Shown: positions 54,253 to 62,286, numbered from the stretch's first letter. The stretch is 64,000 bases of DNA from Methanosarcinales archaeon (GCA_905339155.1 CAJPFJ010000001.1:1-64000); one strand, 5' to 3'. Numbers and translations: made by a program. Notes: generated by a model from the letters alone, not told the origin.

Positions 54253-55212
54253 TTACTTTTTATATTTTAATATTACAATCGCAATTGTTCCTATTACTAC
54301 AAAAATAATTTCATAATTTAAAGACCTTGATTCAATAGTGGTTGGTATGACATAAGTCACAATAGGTAGTATTGATGTTTGTTTTGGAGTAGGTACTTGT
54401 GTAGGTACTTGTAATGTACCAGAACTTCCAGCTTGAACATCAGCACGAGTGGTGCCTATTTTCGGATTAAGATAATAAACAATTTGTGTGGTTGATGCTG
54501 TTGATGATCTATATAATCCAATTCTATGGATAAAATGTTCATATAATGTAGTCTTTGTTGGATAATTATATTTTGACCATATAAGTTGTCCATTTTTAAA
54601 TATTTCTACAAATCCTGTATTACCAGTTGACCATTTAATATGATACATCCAATCTTCCCATATACCTGGCTGAAAGCTATATAAAGGATTAATTTGCCAT
54701 GTACAGTATATTGTTGACTGTCCAGCACAATTATTTCCTATTTCAATTTTACCACTTGATGATGTTCCTAATTTAAATCCAGATCCGCCACAAGTGGGAC
54801 ATGGTATTTGGTATCCTTCAGCCATACCAATAGCATAAGTTCCTACATCTGGTTTCCAAGAAGCATCTAACATTTGTGACCATCCATACCAAACATCACT
54901 TGCTACATTTGGTATTAATGGTTCTATACTTTGGAGTTGAGTATGTTGATTTCCATTACAATTATAAGCTGAAGTTGGTCTAATAGTAAACCTCGCGGCA
55001 TATCCTGTTCTACCACCTGGAAGAGAAGATGCTGGAACAACTACAAGACTATCTGGTTGAGGAACACAACTATAATCTTTCCATTTTCCAAAAGCACCAT
55101 TTACACTAACCCAACGATCTGTTGATGAAAAACTACCATCAAATAATAGTGTTGCGCTTCCAGTCTGCGCCATTAACAGGATGAGTATTCCAACAATAAT
55201 CAGTTTGAGCAT
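54253..55212 (-). CDS. Exported heparin-lyase/polysaccharide-lyase-like protein
   Basis: 319 aa. A signal peptide (about 1-20, ending GSATLLF) is followed by a single jelly-roll domain of the heparin lyase I-like type (about 22-250). It shows FDGSFSSTDRW, GRTGYAARFTI, SDVWYGWSQMLDAS, PGIWEDWMYHIKWS and TGFVEIFKNGQLIW, the usual strand motifs. A short Pro/Thr linker and a C-terminal helix (IIFVVIGTIAIVIL) before KYKK anchor it. It may bind or cleave a surface polysaccharide. Catalytic residues cannot be confirmed. Confidence 0.75.
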   Translation of the reverse strand: MLKLIIVGILILLMAQTGSATLLFDGSFSSTDRWVSVNGAFGKWKDYSCVPQPDSLVVVPASSLPGGRTGYAARFTIRPTSAYNCNGNQHTQLQSIEPLIPNVASDVWYGWSQMLDASWKPDVGTYAIGMAEGYQIPCPTCGGSGFKLGTSSSGKIEIGNNCAGQSTIYCTWQINPLYSFQPGIWEDWMYHIKWSTGNTGFVEIFKNGQLIWSKYNYPTKTTLYEHFIHRIGLYRSSTASTTQIVYYLNPKIGTTRADVQAGSSGTLQVPTQVPTPKQTSILPIVTYVIPTTIESRSLNYEIIFVVIGTIAIVILKYKK

Positions 55213-55440
55213 GTGTATGTTATCACATGATAATTATGTATTTTAAGTATTTAAACCTTAGTAATCACCGTCGGAAGACTTGAAATTGTTAAAAATTAAG
55301 GTAAAAAATGATAAGGAGAGCGACAGGTGAAATTAACAAGAAATCACTGTCGCATATATCATGGTTCATGTTTCGATTGTTTGAACAAACTACCTATGTT
55401 TGAGTAGTATTTAAGTATTTTTATTTAACTTACCTGGATT
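55213..55440 (-). ncRNA. Promoter of the lyase-like gene and predicted small RNA B
   Basis: The mRNA promoter CTAAGGTTTAAATACTT (55260-55244) lies about 36 bp before the ATG, preceded by GACGGTGATTA as at 54 kb. Further upstream a second TATA (ACTTAAATACTACTC, 55418-55404) would start a small RNA near 55388. Its main hairpin is GCGACAGTGA/TCACCTGTCGC (55353-55344 with 55330-55320, one bulged base), then CTCCTTATCATTTTTT. It closely parallels small RNA A. Confidence 0.5.
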
Positions 55441-55510
55441 AACACCTAGCTTTGATTATGTAAGATTTCAAACTTAATTGTCAGGTTATAACTACCATTT
55501 CGAAACAAAT

Positions 55511-55653
55511 ATCTATCAAAATAGCCTTAAAACCTTCCAATTGCATAGTTTTGACAGGTAAATAGACTACTATAGTAAAGAAAGGTAGATTTTTCAGGTT
55601 CTTGGATTGTAAGGATAGGTCAAGATTTGAGTTTAAGGCTGTTTTGGATAGAT
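55511..55653. repeat. 21/22-nt inverted repeat in a non-coding region
   Basis: ATCTATCAAAATAGCCTTAAA (55511-55531) is the inverse of the segment at 55632-55653, with one mismatch and one indel, separated by 100 bp. No gene lies between. It could be a recombination or replication site or the closing stem of a large RNA. Confidence 0.55.
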
Positions 55654-55738
55654 GAGTACCAAAATTAAGAGTTTATGGTCTAAATCGAATCGTCATGAGT
55701 TTTGGAGTGAATTTTTAAGTTCAGGATCCAAAATATAA

Positions 55739-55791
55739 TGCGTTACGCAATTAACTGAGTATATAAACTATATAAACTATATAAAGGAAAT
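55739..55791. other. Palindrome and tandem TATAAACTA repeats
   Basis: TGCGTTACGCA is a perfect dyad with a single central base. A short distance on, TATAAACTA occurs twice in tandem and a third time partly. These AT-rich repeats flank the heptamer array on its left side and may be part of the same functional site. Confidence 0.4.
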
Positions 55792-55860
55792 ATTTTACTT
55801 TCAAATTTGTAGTAAAAATGTGGTTAGTAGATAATGATTTAAAAAAATATCGTTATCTGT

Positions 55861-56136
55861 TCCAAGTCTTCCAAGTTAAAACCAACTTGGATTCAACTTG
55901 GATTCAATAACAGTAAACTCGAAAAATCCAAGTGTCCAAGTATATATAGAGTATACTCTCTTATTATATCTTTAGATATACTAACCTAATCAAGGTTTAA
56001 GTTTTAATATACTATAGAGAGTACAAGTGTGAAATACTTGGACACTTGGATTTTTAAACAAAAAACAAAAAACGGTAATAATAAAAAAAACAAATCCAAG
56101 TTGAATCCAAGTTAAAACCAACTTGGAAGACTTGGA
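55861..56136. other. Candidate replication origin or partition site: twelve mirrored TCCAAGT heptamers
   Basis: Exact TCCAAGT occurs at 55861, 55870, 55927, 55935, 56095 and 56106, and its reverse ACTTGGA at 55885, 55896, 56036, 56044, 56121 and 56130. Pair spacings run 9, 11, 8 and then 8, 11, 9. The outer four pairs are symmetric about 55998.5, and the inner two about 55988.5 because the right spacer is 20 bp longer. The core (55942-56035) is AT-rich with TATAGAGTATACTC. It lies at the 3' end of the replication ATPase gene. Iterons plus an AT-rich core is the usual origin plan. Confidence 0.75.
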
Positions 56137-56144
56137 TTTAAAGA

Positions 56145-57917
56145 TTAAATTTGAAGGTGCGGGTCATTTTCAGGATCTAAATCTTCTTCTTCAACAAATC
56201 CATTTTCTGGTTGTTCAGGTTCATCATCTTCTTCATGTGGCATTTGATCTTCTGTATGTTCTGGTGGTACTTCGTCTTCATAATAAGGAATAACAACATC
56301 TGATGCTGATATACCATCTTCATGTATTTTCTCTATGAGTTCTTTATATTTTTTCAATCTATAATACCGCTGATATTCTGTACCTTCCAGATTAATTTTA
56401 TCAACACCCATTTTTTCAAATTCTTTTTCTAATTCTTCAATTTTTGCTTTGATTCCAGTTGGTTTATATTGTTCGATAGTTTTACTAAATATCTCTAAAT
56501 TATCTGGATCTCTTAAATCATATACATGTTGACCATTTTGTTTTGTTTCTTCTTGTTTTAATCCAATGTATCCCATACCAATTCCGACTTTTATTGATGT
56601 TAATTTAGGAAATCTATCTGCGTAATTGTTTAAAATATATTCAGTAACTGATTTTGGAGAAGTCTTACCATTTCCAAATAGAGGATTATCTACTATCGTT
56701 GCACTGATACCCTCAACAATTATTGCGGGTAATGTATCATCTGATTCTTTTCTCTTTTTATCCATAAATTCCAATGCATGAACATACATTGTTTCTTCAA
56801 TCTCAGGACTAAGATTAAACAGTTTTATGATACTCATAAGTGGATCATACATATCACCAGCTCTGCCATCTAAATTAGTTTCGATTTCTTTACAATCTTT
56901 TTCAAGCTTATCTTTAAGATAATAAAGCATAAACCGTATTCTTTTTGCCCTATCTTCTGAATAAGCTAATTTTTTGATTTTTGGAACACCCTTATTCATA
57001 AATGTAATCCAAGTTCTGCTATTGATAGGATTATCAGTTTTTCCATCGTCCTGTTGATTATAACATTTAAATCCATATGTTGATTTATCATCATAACTTT
57101 GATGATCGGCTGCGCTTAATTTACCTTGTGGAATTCCTTTCTTGTGACCACTGGTAAAGATGTTATATATCTCAGTTTTTTCATTTCTTTGATAAAATGC
57201 GTCTTCGGCCTGATCTAATATAATAACCCCCTGGTCTTCTAGAAGTTTGAGGACAAATGCTGGTGTAGGTCTGGAACAAATAACTGCACGATATGCAAGC
57301 ATACTGTGAGTCTGACAGGCAGTAGTTTTCCCTTTCTCATTACCATTTGCCCGATAGTTTCTATATCCAGTAGCATTAAATTTATCTTGAAAATAACTTT
57401 GTATGTCTAACAATGTATCGAGTAAATAATCTCGTACATCTGAATATACAACATGGTCTTTCCAGAAAGTTAAAACTTCATTGAATGCTTCATGTGTAGT
57501 GCATTCAATCATTTCTTCTTTTGTGGGTTCTGTTTTCCATGGACTATGTGTATAGTTTCCTTCTATGTCGAATTCATTTCGACAGGATTCACATCTAAAG
57601 ATCATACCCTTTGCTACTGCTATATTATTGCAACAAGGACATGTAATTGATGTTTTGCCTTTCCGAGCCTTATCTTCCTGTATAGCTGGAACATATTTCA
57701 TATATGCTTGTTGGATATTGTATATCAACAATTTTTCAAATTCTGGTGTTATTTCCTGTGGATTTTCAGCATTCATTTCAATGAATATTTTCAGATCCTT
57801 AAGCATTTTATCTACATTCGGTGTCTTATAAACCATTACAGGTTTATTATTATAAACCATTGTTGCACCAAGATTTGATGATGATTGCAACTCTAAAGTC
57901 ATTCCTCTTATTGTCAT
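56145..57917 (-). CDS. P-loop ATPase, probable replication initiator/helicase
   Basis: 590 aa. The N-terminal domain (1-90, with KPVMVYKTPNVDKMLKDLKI) is shared with the small 92-aa protein near 58.9 kb. A zinc ribbon follows (Cys93, Cys96, Cys109, Cys112). The ATPase core has Walker A NGNEKGKTT (191-199), Walker B VIILDQAED (231-239) and a later STYGFKCYNQQ...RTWITFM segment like the sensor region of plasmid/virus helicases. An acidic, Pro-rich tail ends it (from about 555). Coupled by TAATG to the nuclease gene. The Walker A is slightly degenerate at its first Gly. Confidence 0.7.
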   Translation of the reverse strand: MTIRGMTLELQSSSNLGATMVYNNKPVMVYKTPNVDKMLKDLKIFIEMNAENPQEITPEFEKLLIYNIQQAYMKYVPAIQEDKARKGKTSITCPCCNNIAVAKGMIFRCESCRNEFDIEGNYTHSPWKTEPTKEEMIECTTHEAFNEVLTFWKDHVVYSDVRDYLLDTLLDIQSYFQDKFNATGYRNYRANGNEKGKTTACQTHSMLAYRAVICSRPTPAFVLKLLEDQGVIILDQAEDAFYQRNEKTEIYNIFTSGHKKGIPQGKLSAADHQSYDDKSTYGFKCYNQQDDGKTDNPINSRTWITFMNKGVPKIKKLAYSEDRAKRIRFMLYYLKDKLEKDCKEIETNLDGRAGDMYDPLMSIIKLFNLSPEIEETMYVHALEFMDKKRKESDDTLPAIIVEGISATIVDNPLFGNGKTSPKSVTEYILNNYADRFPKLTSIKVGIGMGYIGLKQEETKQNGQHVYDLRDPDNLEIFSKTIEQYKPTGIKAKIEELEKEFEKMGVDKINLEGTEYQRYYRLKKYKELIEKIHEDGISASDVVIPYYEDEVPPEHTEDQMPHEEDDEPEQPENGFVEEEDLDPENDPHLQI

Positions 57918-58627
57918 TATTTTCCCTCACATCTTGGACATTTTGGAGTATGATACCAAAGTCCACAAAATTCACATTCTACATATCCTTCTTTTATGAT
58001 TATTTCTTTTGGAACAAATAAATCACTTAAATATTTTTCTTCACCCCACCCATTACCATTACTGTAAAGTTTCTTAACTAATATTATAAGTGAACTATCT
58101 CCAATATCGAAATATAATTGACCACATGCTTCTTCATTATCTCTTGATTTTCCTTCAAATAAAGTAGTTATTACTCTTTTTGCCCATTTTTGTTTAAATT
58201 TTATGATACCATCAGAATGTTTCAATAATAATGAATCATCATCATATTTTTCATGATAATCAAAAATCCATATTGTTTTATATCCACGACTTAAGTATTG
58301 GTTAACCCTACTTAAAATTTCACTTGTAGCAATTGGACTGTGTTGAAATTCATAACAATATTTGTTTATAGTATCAATAGCATCTGTTATATGATACCCA
58401 ATTCTTTTCTCAACTTTTAAATTATATCCTAATGCTATATTTTTCCATTTGATATGCCATTCATTATCATATTCTGTGTTATACAAGCATTCAACTTTAT
58501 GCGACCAATGATCTACATTAATGGCACCACATCTAGCTATTAATTCACTATTACAATGTGGACAGGTTGCAATTATATTCTTTGATGCTCTGATTAATTT
58601 TCCATTTTCATTTTTAGCGTATTGCAT
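57917..58627 (-). CDS. CoiA-like nuclease with zinc ribbons
   Basis: 236 aa. The N-terminal zinc finger (CPHCNSELIARCG) and VDHWSHK match CoiA-family proteins. The PD-(D/E)xK-type core has EWHIKWK, TDAIDT and YEFQHSPI with the catalytic Asp, Glu and Gln. A C-terminal zinc ribbon (CEFCGLWYHTPKCPRC) ends it. CoiA acts in DNA processing during competence. Here, overlapping the replication ATPase by its stop codon, it may nick or resect element DNA. Confidence 0.78.
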   Translation of the reverse strand: MQYAKNENGKLIRASKNIIATCPHCNSELIARCGAINVDHWSHKVECLYNTEYDNEWHIKWKNIALGYNLKVEKRIGYHITDAIDTINKYCYEFQHSPIATSEILSRVNQYLSRGYKTIWIFDYHEKYDDDSLLLKHSDGIIKFKQKWAKRVITTLFEGKSRDNEEACGQLYFDIGDSSLIILVKKLYSNGNGWGEEKYLSDLFVPKEIIIKEGYVECEFCGLWYHTPKCPRCEGK

Positions 58628-58689
58628 TTTAACATCTCTGATACCTTTATTTAAAGCATATCGGAGACAAAAATCAGCGTTCCAAAAAG

Positions 58690-58807
58690 TTTAAGTACCC
58701 ACAAGCCAATTAGAAAGTAGTAGTTGTGTAGTTTGTTTGGCTTGCGGATTATTAGCTTTTTAGGATTCTGCTGATAATCTGTCTTCCAACAGCTTTTTAT
58801 TTTTTTA
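58690..58807 (+). ncRNA. Predicted plus-strand small transcript with inverted repeat
   Basis: AAAAAGTTTAAGTACCC (58684-58700) is the element's promoter type in plus orientation. CAAGCCAA (58702-58709) and TTGGCTTG (58737-58744) form a perfect 8-bp dyad around the expected start near 58718. GCTG/CAGC followed by TTTTTATTTTTTT (58794 onward) could end a transcript of about 85 nt. The flanking genes run the other way. Confidence 0.35.
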
Positions 58808-59083
58808 TATCCATTTAGTTACAGTCTTGTTTCCTTTGTTCGTTACCCATGCCATATAGACACGATTTATATTATATTTCATTAGTTCCTTATCAGGTTC
58901 TGTTTCACCTTTATTGAATTTAGCGAATATCTTAAGATCCTTTAACATTCTATCTGAAGATGGAGTTTTATAAATCATCACAGGGCTATTTTCATAATAA
59001 AATACAACACCGCGATCTGTTTGTTTGAGTTCCAGATTCATAGTTTTAACTTCTTCTTTAACTTCTTCTTTAATTTCTTCCAT
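58805..59083 (-). CDS. Stand-alone copy of the replication-ATPase N-terminal domain
   Basis: 92 aa from the ATG at 59083. An alternative GTG at 59092 overlaps the AbrB stop. After a Glu/Lys-rich helix (EEIKEEVKEEVKTMN) it reads LELKQTDRG, then SPVMIYKTPSSDRMLKDLKI and NINRVYMAWV, which align with residues 8-75 of the 590-aa ATPase (KPVMVYKTPNVDKMLKDLKI, NIQQAYMKYV). It could act as a regulator or competitor of the initiator through the shared domain. Confidence 0.65.
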   Translation of the reverse strand: MEEIKEEVKEEVKTMNLELKQTDRGVVFYYENSPVMIYKTPSSDRMLKDLKIFAKFNKGETEPDKELMKYNINRVYMAWVTNKGNKTVTKWI

Positions 59084-59088
59084 TGAAA

Positions 59089-59268
59089 TCACACCTGTTG
59101 TATTGGCATTTCTGGAACTGTATGTACAGGTGTCAAAATAATCTTACCGTCCTGTACACTGAAATCTAATTGATTTCCAGCTTTTAGATTAAGGTCTTTT
59201 GTCAATTCCATCGGAATGTATATTCCAAGTACTCCATGTTGGTTGATTTTTTGTATGTTCCTTTTCAT
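59089..59268 (-). CDS. SpoVT/AbrB-type DNA-binding protein
   Basis: 59 aa starting MKRNIQKINQHGVLGIYIPM, followed by DLNLKAGNQLDFSVQDGKII, the swapped-hairpin AbrB fold (G-x-x-x-IPxE-x-x...L-x-x-G). AGGTAAT precedes the ATG. It probably regulates replication genes from the promoter upstream and is the first gene before the 92-aa domain protein. Confidence 0.75.
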   Translation of the reverse strand: MKRNIQKINQHGVLGIYIPMELTKDLNLKAGNQLDFSVQDGKIILTPVHTVPEMPIQQV

Positions 59269-59666
59269 TGATTATTACCTTCTTTTTTAGTATATACTCT
59301 ATACACTCTATGACTATATATAATTTACGACAGATATTAATTTTAATATACCGTTGCTTAAAAGAAAATCCACCTGTTGCCGATTGCACATTTCAATTCC
59401 ATAAAATTTTTTATCATTACCCACATTCTTTTCGCAAAATCCTCATCTAATTACAAGAGTAACAGTAGCGTAATCATAATAATGAGCATCGGATTAACAA
59501 TAAATGCCAACCGAACCTACTATAATAGTGATTCAACCAAATTTCCACAAATTGACCACAAATACACCACAATTTAATCACACCTAAATTATCAAAAAAT
59601 TAAACCTTCAAACCAAACCACAAAGCGATTCGCAGGTTCAATGAAGTGTAATTTGGTTTATTTAAT
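59269..59666. other. Regulatory intergenic region with phased CCACAA repeats
   Basis: No gene is evident in about 400 bp. Three CCACAA motifs start at 59545, 59556 and 59567, exactly 11 bp apart (one helical turn), and a fourth starts at 59618 next to the palindrome GCGATTCGC. A TATA-like AGTATATACTC lies at about 59290. The region sits between the AbrB gene and the winged-helix gene, so regulator binding is likely. Confidence 0.45.
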
Positions 59667-60080
59667 TTATGTGGAATTTGTGGTTAATCCAGTTGACTTA
59701 AATAAGTTATATTCTTCTTCTATCTGAGGAAGGAACTTAAGTTGTTCTTGAGTAAGTGGAATTTTGATATGTAGATCTCTTGGTTCTCCTGTAAGCTCGG
59801 ATAATCTATTCCTTATGAACAATTGCTTAGTTACACGTTCACCCATCGGCTTCAAATATCTGTATCTATATGACTTTTTTCCTATATTTTTACGCCATAT
59901 ATATTTTTGTCCAACAAGCCTTTTTAAAGCTCGGCTAACATTGTTTTGAGTTAAACCTGTATAGAATGCGATGTCCTCACTGGTGAAATATGTTGACGGT
60001 GGCCGTATGAATATTTTCAATATTAAAAATTTGGTCTGATTATGTCTATTAGATCGTTTAACATCTTCCATGCTACGCAT
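59667..60080 (-). CDS. Winged-helix regulator
   Basis: About 137 aa from the ATG at 60080, which overlaps the methyltransferase stop as TAATG. The frame extends 12 nt further. A MarR/ArsR-like winged helix spans about 15-75 (FTSEDIAFYTGLTQNNVSRA, LVGQKYIWRKNIGKKSYRY). A C-terminal helical part follows (LTQEQLKFLPQIEEEYNLF). It may control the methyltransferase or replication module. Confidence 0.75.
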   Translation of the reverse strand: MRSMEDVKRSNRHNQTKFLILKIFIRPPSTYFTSEDIAFYTGLTQNNVSRALKRLVGQKYIWRKNIGKKSYRYRYLKPMGERVTKQLFIRNRLSELTGEPRDLHIKIPLTQEQLKFLPQIEEEYNLFKSTGLTTNST

Positions 60081-61624
60081 TAAACAACACATCCTATAGC
60101 TGATAATGGTCTTATTTTTGGAGAATTAATACTAATAATAGGTAATTCAGGTACTTTACAATCACAATTACACCTTAACCTCGCTATTTCACAATATTCA
60201 GGATTTAAATCAATACCAACATAATTATGACAAAGTGTATTGGCCGCTTTTAATGTTGAACCAGAACCACAAAATGGATCGAGAATTAAAGAATGCGGTG
60301 GTGTTATTAGTTTAATTAGATATTCCATTAGTTTTTGTGATTTTACTGTTGGATGATTGTTTTGTTGTGGTTTAATTCCTTTCTCAGTAAATGAACCTTG
60401 TCCAGTTTCAGTTCTTATATCAACTTTTTGTACTGGTAAAGATTCACACACTTCATTCTTTTCTGATGGTGACGCTTTAGCACAATAAAAAAAACGAGCA
60501 ACTGAACCATCTGATTTTGGATTATAACCTACAATATAAGATGAATCTTTAGTTGATTCATAATAACCATTATAATTATTATATTTATGTGATTTTAATT
60601 CTCCACTATTATGATTTCCATATTTCATAAATTCATCCATAACAACATCTGAACCATCATGAATTAAGTTAGCAGGAAAACGACCTATCCTATTAGGATT
60701 ATCTATTTTACCACTAAAATTACCATGAAATAGATTATCATTTCCTTGACCATTAATTTTGATATTATCATTTCCTACCCTACACTCATTAATATTTATT
60801 CCACCAGTTCCCCACCTCAATACATTCTCGGCAACTGTTGTTTCTGATAATGGTTTTCTTACAAGCCACCAACACTCCACAGCGGGTTTTAATGCAGTTC
60901 CCCATCCAGACCACTGCTTGGCTTGTGGTGTGGAAGGTGCTGTTATATCAAGTTCTTTTGTATCTTTTCTATTGTTATAAATTTCACTTCCAAATATTGA
61001 TGATGCACCAAAAATATTTTTTCCAATAATTTCTCGTTCTGCTTCTTCTATATTACTAAATGGTAATTTATAAGTTTTACAAATTAAATTAAATTGTTCT
61101 GGTGATGGTAGATTATAGCCTAATTCCCAATTTGATACACAACCAGTTAATCCACCTGTTATACTCGGAAATAATTTTGATATTTCATTTGATGATATAT
61201 TATTTTTATGTCGAAATTCTCTTAACCAATTACCAAACCATCCTACATTATTACCTCCTCTTTTATCAATCTGTTTACTAATATCCAAACTTTTAGGAAA
61301 ACCTGATCCGAACAGATGATGCACCACATCCCTTATCTCAAATCCCGCATCCTCTAACGCGCATCCTGTCCAATGACTTGTTCGAGGTAATGACCACACC
61401 AAACCATGAGCACCAGGTTTCATTACTCTTAAAGATTCTTGCATAATAGATGATAACCACTGTATCCATGCGATACGACCTCCTTTTGAATTATCCCATT
61501 CTTTACCCATAAATGAAATACCAGCGGGTGGATCTGTTATCATCGAATCGAATGTATTATCTGAAAATTTTTTTAATTCCTGAAGCGAATCGCCACATAT
61601 TATTTGATTTTCATTGCTTCGCAT
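60080..61624 (-). CDS. DNA methyltransferase with embedded XRE-type HTH
   Basis: 514 aa amino-methyltransferase of permuted order. Catalytic motif IV is SMITDPPAG near residue 35 (DPPA in place of DPPY). The SAM motif LDPFCGSGSTLKAANTL lies near 455, followed by YVGIDLNPEYCEIA. Between them, after HHLFGSGFPKSLDISKQIDK, lies an insert with an XRE-like HTH (LREFRHKNNISSNEISKLFP, VSNWELGYNLPSPEQFNLIC). No restriction enzyme is adjacent, so it probably protects or marks element DNA. Confidence 0.85.
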   Translation of the reverse strand: MRSNENQIICGDSLQELKKFSDNTFDSMITDPPAGISFMGKEWDNSKGGRIAWIQWLSSIMQESLRVMKPGAHGLVWSLPRTSHWTGCALEDAGFEIRDVVHHLFGSGFPKSLDISKQIDKRGGNNVGWFGNWLREFRHKNNISSNEISKLFPSITGGLTGCVSNWELGYNLPSPEQFNLICKTYKLPFSNIEEAEREIIGKNIFGASSIFGSEIYNNRKDTKELDITAPSTPQAKQWSGWGTALKPAVECWWLVRKPLSETTVAENVLRWGTGGININECRVGNDNIKINGQGNDNLFHGNFSGKIDNPNRIGRFPANLIHDGSDVVMDEFMKYGNHNSGELKSHKYNNYNGYYESTKDSSYIVGYNPKSDGSVARFFYCAKASPSEKNEVCESLPVQKVDIRTETGQGSFTEKGIKPQQNNHPTVKSQKLMEYLIKLITPPHSLILDPFCGSGSTLKAANTLCHNYVGIDLNPEYCEIARLRCNCDCKVPELPIISINSPKIRPLSAIGCVV

Positions 61625-61748
61625 ATCGTTTTTAATGAGATAAAAGGTTATAAAGATAGTGATTTATGATAGGTATAGGCTTGAAACATAGAAAATTAAA
61701 ATGAAAGTAAATTAAAAAAAGTTACGGTTGTGTATAGTGACAGTAAAA

Positions 61749-61982
61749 TCACCTTAACTTTCGATAAAATCTAATTTTACCATCAAGACACATTGCACCT
61801 TCTCCATGACCAGTAGCATGACTAAATACAGTTCCTTGAATCATTTTATATTTGTATGTTCTTCCAGATATAGCATTAGAAGTTTTTCCATTGGTAAATC
61901 TTCCTACATCTATCCAATGAGGTAATTGCTCTTTATTTATCTCTTCCCAACCACATAATTTATTTATAATATTTTCAAACAT
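61749..61982 (-). CDS. Small orphan protein
   Basis: 77 aa, not recognised. It contains WIDVGRFTNGKTSNAISGRT and GTVFSHATGHGEGAMCLDG and ends basic (RFYRKLR). Gly and aromatic residues alternate in beta-like fashion. GTGATTTAA precedes the ATG. It is followed by about 125 bp holding the methyltransferase promoter. Confidence 0.55.
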   Translation of the reverse strand: MFENIINKLCGWEEINKEQLPHWIDVGRFTNGKTSNAISGRTYKYKMIQGTVFSHATGHGEGAMCLDGKIRFYRKLR

Positions 61983-61998
61983 TTAAATCACATTTTTC

Positions 61999-62286
61999 CT
62001 AATGTAGTGATAGTGACCTTTGCCATGCTCTCCTTAATTTCTGTGGAATCTTTACACCTTTATCATATGTATAAAAAAAATCTGGTAGCGCATCTGGATT
62101 GATTTTATCTTTATTTTTGAAGGCCACTACATCTTCTTCCTTCCACAATCGATAAAATCCAGCGGGTCTATGACTTTTTTTCGTGATGAATGGTATTCCC
62201 AATTTCAATGGATCGCACCCGAAATGTTCTTTAAACCAGGCTTGCAAGTGTTTTCTTTTTGGATAGATACCATTTTTATTTTTCAT
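61999..62286 (-). CDS. Small basic orphan protein
   Basis: 95 aa, rich in Lys, Arg and aromatic residues (KRKHLQAWFKEHFGCDPLKL, FYRLWKEEDVVAFKNKDK, KIPQKLRRAWQRSLS), with no membrane helix. It could bind nucleic acid. The start overlaps the preceding stop (ATGA). Confidence 0.55.
   Translation of the reverse strand: MKNKNGIYPKRKHLQAWFKEHFGCDPLKLGIPFITKKSHRPAGFYRLWKEEDVVAFKNKDKINPDALPDFFYTYDKGVKIPQKLRRAWQRSLSLH

Noticed and set aside
55861-56136. CRISPR-like repeat array
   Set aside because: The repeats are 7 bp, occur in both orientations and have unequal spacing, with no spacers of constant length and no cas genes.
59189-59389. 66-codon minus-strand frame upstream of the AbrB gene
   Set aside because: It overlaps the AbrB gene in another frame and has no start signal.
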